Assembly: GCA_937872165.1 (NCBI GenBank)
Contig: CALMOR010000191.1
Coordinates: 1 to 12,259 of the forward strand
Length of the DNA stretch: 12,259 bases
Source: an uncultured Burkholderiales bacterium
GTDB lineage: Bacteria; Pseudomonadota; Gammaproteobacteria; Burkholderiales; Burkholderiaceae_D
Direction: 5' to 3'
Each line of letters starts with the position of its first letter. Positions within the stretch are counted from its first letter, which is position 1. Below, in pieces: positions 8,364 to 12,259 of the stretch. Below the pieces are notes generated by a model that saw nothing but the letters and a program-made list of their open reading frames with translations, was not told the origin of the DNA and did not search any database. The position numbers and the translations under genes are program-made.

Positions 8364-9821
8364 ATGGATGACTCGCGCCCGCGCGTCGCGGTGATCGGCG
8401 GTGGATGGGCCGGCCTCGCCGCGGCCGTGCGGCTGGCGAAGGCCGGACTCCCGTGCAGGCTCTTCGAAGCGTCGAGGACGCTCGGCGGTCGTGCGCGACG
8501 CGTCCCCTGGAAGCTGATCGACGGCCGCGAGATCGCGCTCGACAACGGCCAGCACATCCTGATCGGCGCCTATCGCGAGACGCTCGCGCTGCTGCGCGAA
8601 CTCGGGCTCGATCCGGAGGACGCGTTCGAGCGCACGCCGCTCCACCTGATCGGCGCGAACGGCCTTCGTCTCGAGGCCTCGATGCAGAACGCCCCATGGC
8701 ATCTGCTCGCGATGATCGTCACGGCCCGCGGCATCGGCATCGACGAGCGCTGGGCCATCGCGAGCTTCATGCTGCGCGCCAAGAAGATCGACTGGTCGCT
8801 CGACGTCGACCGCTCGGTGACCGAACTGCTGAAGTCCTGGCATCAGCCGGACCCGCTCGTCCACAAGGTCTGGGCGCCGCTCTGCATCGCCGCGCTGAAC
8901 ACGCCGGTGGACGGATCGTCCGCGCAGGTCTTCCTCAACGTGCTGCGCGACACCCTAGGCGCCGCAGCCCGCGACTCCGACCTGCTGCTGCCGCGGATCG
9001 ATCTCGGCGGCCTGCTGCCCGACACCGCGCGCCGCTTCCTCGAAGGGCGGCCGGGCGCGGCGTCGAACGCGGCATCGACCGTGACGTCGACCATATCGCT
9101 CGCGACACGCGTGCAGAACCTGCTCGTCGACGACGACGGCGTGTCGGTGGCGAGCGGGACCGCGACCGACCTCGGCGAGCCCGAACGCTTCGCTGCCGCG
9201 GTCGTCGCGACGCCTCCCTCGGAGGCGGCGCGCCTGCTCGCACCGATGGCTCTGCGCGATGCGCGCTACCGGACGATCGTCGCGACCTGCGAAGGCTTCG
9301 CGTTCCAGCCGATCGTGACGGTCTACCTGCTCTATCGCGATCCGCCGCGCTGGCCGTCCCGCATGCTGCTGCTCGACGCCGCACCGCACGTCGACCACTT
9401 CGGGCAGTGGGCCTTCGATCGATCGGAACGTATCGACGAATCGACGGGGATGCCGACGCCGGCGAACGGTACCGGCCTCGTGGCCGTGGTCATCAGCGCC
9501 GACGGTGCCCATCGCGACATCGAAGGCAAGGACCTGATCGCTGCGGTGGCCCGACAGATGGCCGCCGAGTGCGGCATGCCGAGCCGGCCTCTCGACGCAC
9601 GGATCATCGTCGAGAAGCGCGCGACGTTCGCGTGCGCGCCGTCGCTCGCGCGACCCGACGGATCGACACCGCATGCACGCCTCGTCCTGGCCGGGGACTA
9701 CGTCGCCGACGCCGACCGCTCGACGCACTACCCGGCGACGCTGGAGGCGGCGGTGATCGGCGGTCGCCGCGCCGCGGACGCGCTGCTGGAGACCGTGGGC
9801 CGAGCGTCAGCTGCCGCGTAG
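8364..9821 (+). CDS. hpnE: Hydroxysqualene dehydroxylase HpnE
   Basis: HpnE is an FAD-dependent amine-oxidase/phytoene-desaturase-like flavoprotein that reductively removes the hydroxyl of hydroxysqualene to give squalene. It has 485 residues, somewhat longer than I expect for the family. The N-terminal dinucleotide-binding fold shows VAVIGGGWAGLAAAV (GxGxxG at 12-17), the acidic strand end Glu35 in LFEAS, and GGRAR at 41-45. The C-terminal flavin motif LVLAGDYV (Gly444-Asp445) is followed by YPATLEAAV. It is third in the hpnCDE operon, 6 bases after hpnD, completing the pathway. Its last 15 bases overlap the 3' end of radA on the other strand, with no terminator between them. A more general FAD oxidoreductase role is the alternative, but the context makes HpnE very likely. 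Confidence 0.92.
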   Translation: MDDSRPRVAVIGGGWAGLAAAVRLAKAGLPCRLFEASRTLGGRARRVPWKLIDGREIALDNGQHILIGAYRETLALLRELGLDPEDAFERTPLHLIGANGLRLEASMQNAPWHLLAMIVTARGIGIDERWAIASFMLRAKKIDWSLDVDRSVTELLKSWHQPDPLVHKVWAPLCIAALNTPVDGSSAQVFLNVLRDTLGAAARDSDLLLPRIDLGGLLPDTARRFLEGRPGAASNAASTVTSTISLATRVQNLLVDDDGVSVASGTATDLGEPERFAAAVVATPPSEAARLLAPMALRDARYRTIVATCEGFAFQPIVTVYLLYRDPPRWPSRMLLLDAAPHVDHFGQWAFDRSERIDESTGMPTPANGTGLVAVVISADGAHRDIEGKDLIAAVARQMAAECGMPSRPLDARIIVEKRATFACAPSLARPDGSTPHARLVLAGDYVADADRSTHYPATLEAAVIGGRRAADALLETVGRASAAA

Positions 9822-11204
9822 CGCGTCGAGTGCTTCGTCGATGCGCGACACCGCGACGATCTCCATGCCCTCGATCTTCGCGCCGCGTCCCTTCGGCGCG
9901 TTGGCGCTCGGCACGAGCGCCGCACCGAAGCCGAGCTTGGCGGCTTCGCGAAGGCGCTCCTGTCCGCGCGGTGCGGGCCTGATCTCGCCGGCCAGGCCGA
10001 CCTCGCCGAAGACCACCATGCCGCGCGGCATCGGCTTGCCGCGCAACGACGACTGGATCGCGCACAGTACCGCGAGGTCGGCGGCGGGCTCGACGATCTT
10101 GACGCCGCCGACCGCGTTGACGAAGACGTCCTGGTCGTAGCACGCGATGCCGGCGTGCCGGTGCAGGACCGCGAGCAGCAGCGCGAGGCGGTTCTGTTCG
10201 AGGCCGACCGACAACCTTCGCGGATTGGGGTTGTGCGCGTTGTCGACGAGCGCCTGGATCTCGACCAGCAGCGGGCGCGTGCCCTCCTGCGTCACCAGCA
10301 CGCACGAGCCCGGAACCGTGCCGCCCTTGCCGTCGGGCCCGTGCTGCGAGAGGAACAGTGCCGACGGATTGGACACGCCCTTGAGGCCGCGCTCGGTCAT
10401 CGCGAACACGCCCAGCTCGTTGATCGCGCCGAAGCGGTTCTTGATCGCGCGCACGAGCCGGAAGCTCGAGTGCGTGTCGCCTTCGAAGTACAACACCGTG
10501 TCGACGATGTGTTCGAGCACGCGCGGACCGGCCAACGTGCCTTCCTTCGTGACGTGGCCGACGAGGATGATCGTGGTGCCGAGCTGCTTCGCGATGCGCG
10601 TGAGCTGGGCCGCGCACTCGCGGACCTGCGCGACCGACCCCGGCGCCGACGTGAGCGCTTCCGAGTAGAGCGTCTGGATCGAGGCGATCACGGCCACGTC
10701 GGGCCGCTCGGCGGTGATGGCGGCCTGGATCTTCTCGAGGTTGATCTCGGCCAAGAGGCGCAAGGCCGCGCCCCATCCGCTCTCTTCGCCGGCGAGCCTG
10801 CGGGCGCGGAGCGCGATCTGCGCGGCCGACTCCTCGCCGCTGACATAGAGCGTCTTCCGGCCGATCGACAGATGCGACAACGCCTGCAACAGCAGCGTCG
10901 ACTTGCCGATCCCGGGGTCGCCGCCGATCAGCACGACGGCCCCGGCGACGAGTCCGCCGCCGAGCACGCGATCGAACTCCTCGATGCCGCTCGGAAAGCG
11001 CGGCACTTCCGACGCGTCGATCTCGGACAGCGCGCGGACCGGCGTGCTGGCGGCGAGCGATGCGAAGCGATGTGTTCCCGTGGATACATCGCCGATCCCT
11101 TCGACCAGCGAGTTCCAGGCCTGGCAATGCGGACACTGTCCCTGCCACTTCGAAGTCTGCCCGCCGCACTCGGTGCAGACGTATTGCGTGCGCGCTTTCG
11201 CCAT
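9807..11204 (-). CDS. radA: DNA repair protein RadA (Sms)
   Basis: RadA is a RecA-related, DnaB-like hexameric ATPase that drives branch migration of recombination intermediates. It has 465 residues (E. coli 460). The N-terminal zinc finger has Cys10, Cys13, Cys24 and Cys27. Walker A GDPGIGKST is at 95-103, the RadA-specific KNRFG motif at 255-259, and a degenerate Lon-protease-like domain (NAVGGVKI, VVFGEVGLAGEIRP) forms the C-terminus. Odd: the Walker B strand reads VAVIASIQ (170-177), where E. coli RadA has VIDSIQ, so the conserved aspartate is Ala174 (codon GCC). Everything else looks functional. The ATG at 11204 is 13 bases after the alr stop, so the two are probably cotranscribed; no SD is evident. 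Confidence 0.96.
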   Translation of the reverse strand: MAKARTQYVCTECGGQTSKWQGQCPHCQAWNSLVEGIGDVSTGTHRFASLAASTPVRALSEIDASEVPRFPSGIEEFDRVLGGGLVAGAVVLIGGDPGIGKSTLLLQALSHLSIGRKTLYVSGEESAAQIALRARRLAGEESGWGAALRLLAEINLEKIQAAITAERPDVAVIASIQTLYSEALTSAPGSVAQVRECAAQLTRIAKQLGTTIILVGHVTKEGTLAGPRVLEHIVDTVLYFEGDTHSSFRLVRAIKNRFGAINELGVFAMTERGLKGVSNPSALFLSQHGPDGKGGTVPGSCVLVTQEGTRPLLVEIQALVDNAHNPNPRRLSVGLEQNRLALLLAVLHRHAGIACYDQDVFVNAVGGVKIVEPAADLAVLCAIQSSLRGKPMPRGMVVFGEVGLAGEIRPAPRGQERLREAAKLGFGAALVPSANAPKGRGAKIEGMEIVAVSRIDEALDALRGS

Positions 11205-11217
11205 GGGATCGGCGCGA

Positions 11218-12259
11218 TCAGTCGACGGTGACGACCGGGACGCGCGGCGCGAGCGCGCAGAGCAGTTCGTAGCCGACGGTACCGGCCGCCTGCGCGACTT
11301 CGTCGACCGGCACGCGCTCGCCCCAGAGTTCGACGCCGCTGCCGACGGTGGCTTGCGGCACCGGCGTCAGATCGACGGTGAGCATGTCCATCGAGACCCG
11401 CCCGACGAGACGCGTCCTGACGCCGTCGACGGCCACCGGCGTCCCGTTCGGAGCCACGCGCGGATATCCGTCGCCATAGCCGCAGGCGACGACGCCGATG
11501 CGCATGTCGCGTTCGGCCGAGTAACGATGGCCGTAACCCACCGCGTCGCCGGCATGCAGGTGCTGGACCGCGATCAACTCGCTGTGCAGCCGCATCGCGG
11601 GCATCAATCCGAACTCGGCGGCCGTGCGCGTCGCGAACGGCGATGCGCCGTAGATCATCACGCCGGGCCTGACCCAGTCCGCGTGGGTCTCCGGGTGGGC
11701 GAGGACGGCCGCCGAATTGGCGAGCGAGCGAGGGCCTGCCAGTCCGGCCGCGCCACGTTCGAAGCAGGCCATCTGCTCGACGACGCCTTCGGGTCGATCG
11801 GCATTCGCGAAGTGCGTCGTGAGCGTGATGTCGCCGACCTTGCCGGTCGCGGACAGCCGCTCGTGCGCGGCGCGATAACGGCCCGGTGCGAAGCCGAGCC
11901 GGTTCATGCCGGTGTTCATCTTCAGGTACACCTCGAGCGGCGTCGCGACGCGCGCGGCCTCGATCATCGCGATCTGTTCGTCGTCGTGGACCGTGACCGT
12001 GACGCCGAGACGGATCGCCGCATCGAGGTCGGCGGCGTCGAAACAGCCCTCGAGGAGGAGGACGGGCCCGTGCCACGCGAGCTGCCGAAGACGTTCGGCG
12101 CTCTCGACCTCGAGGACCGCGACGCCGTCCGCGGCGGCCGGCACCGGGCTGCCCGCGCCGACCGTGCGCTCGAGGCCGTGTCCGTAGGCATCGGCCTTGA
12201 GCACGGCCCAGACCCGGGAGCGCGGTGCATTGCGCCGGACGACGGCGAGGTTGGCGGCG
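11218..12259 (-). CDS. alr: Alanine racemase (5' end off window)
   Basis: A PLP-dependent fold-type III racemase that interconverts L- and D-alanine, supplying D-Ala for peptidoglycan. 346 residues are visible; comparison with E. coli Alr (359) suggests about 15 N-terminal residues are missing. The PLP-binding lysine is in WAVLKADAYGHG (visible residue 21). The carbamylated-lysine region reads LKMNTGMNRLGF, the catalytic tyrosine is in AVGYGHRYSAERD, and GYGDGYPR and GRVSMDML are conserved. It could equally be the catabolic dadX paralogue by sequence alone. The neighbouring radA and the absence of a D-amino-acid dehydrogenase favour the biosynthetic alr. The GTG-initiated frame from 12204 is internal, as the open frame continues to the edge. 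Confidence 0.95.
   Translation of the reverse strand, partial: AANLAVVRRNAPRSRVWAVLKADAYGHGLERTVGAGSPVPAAADGVAVLEVESAERLRQLAWHGPVLLLEGCFDAADLDAAIRLGVTVTVHDDEQIAMIEAARVATPLEVYLKMNTGMNRLGFAPGRYRAAHERLSATGKVGDITLTTHFANADRPEGVVEQMACFERGAAGLAGPRSLANSAAVLAHPETHADWVRPGVMIYGASPFATRTAAEFGLMPAMRLHSELIAVQHLHAGDAVGYGHRYSAERDMRIGVVACGYGDGYPRVAPNGTPVAVDGVRTRLVGRVSMDMLTVDLTPVPQATVGSGVELWGERVPVDEVAQAAGTVGYELLCALAPRVPVVTVD

Noticed and set aside
7488..8864. 458-codon minus-strand frame opposite hpnD and hpnE
   Set aside because: Antisense shadow with low-complexity Asp/Arg/Leu composition and no conserved motif; it crosses two well-supported genes.

Overview
The window looks like a chromosomal housekeeping region of a GC-rich betaproteobacterium (Burkholderiales or Rhodocyclales type). 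This rests on the closeness of the ClpX, ClpP, RadA and Alr protein sequences to that class, on the tRNA-Leu/tig/clpP/clpX/lon order, and on the strong preference for G or C at third codon positions. I cannot name the genus. No mobile element, CRISPR array or phage gene is visible, and I see no convincing new multi-gene system.

Layout. Positions 1-6413, all minus strand, form a protein-quality-control block. In transcription order it runs tRNA-Leu(UAG), tig (trigger factor), clpP, clpX, an intrinsic terminator, then lon, whose last few codons lie off the left edge. Positions 6414-6601 are a short divergent promoter region with a perfect TATAAT facing the tRNA/tig side and a TATACT facing the other way. 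Positions 6602-9821, plus strand, are a tight three-gene operon hpnC-hpnD-hpnE. Together these convert two farnesyl diphosphates to squalene through presqualene diphosphate and hydroxysqualene. Positions 9807-12259, minus strand, hold alr (alanine racemase, start off the right edge) followed 13 bases later by radA. The radA and hpnE 3' ends overlap by 15 bp.

How the genes fit together. Trigger factor folds nascent chains at the ribosome. ClpXP and Lon are the two main soluble ATP-dependent proteases that remove misfolded or regulatory proteins. HpnCDE supply squalene, normally for hopanoid membrane lipids, but no squalene-hopene cyclase is in the window. Alr makes D-alanine for peptidoglycan, and RadA helps process recombination intermediates.

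Points most worth a second look: RadA has alanine where the family has the Walker B aspartate; the trigger factor carries a histidine-rich insertion at the start of its PPIase domain; a tRNA gene sits in the 5' part of the tig-clpPX transcription unit; and the terminator between clpX and lon has strand-specific pairing.
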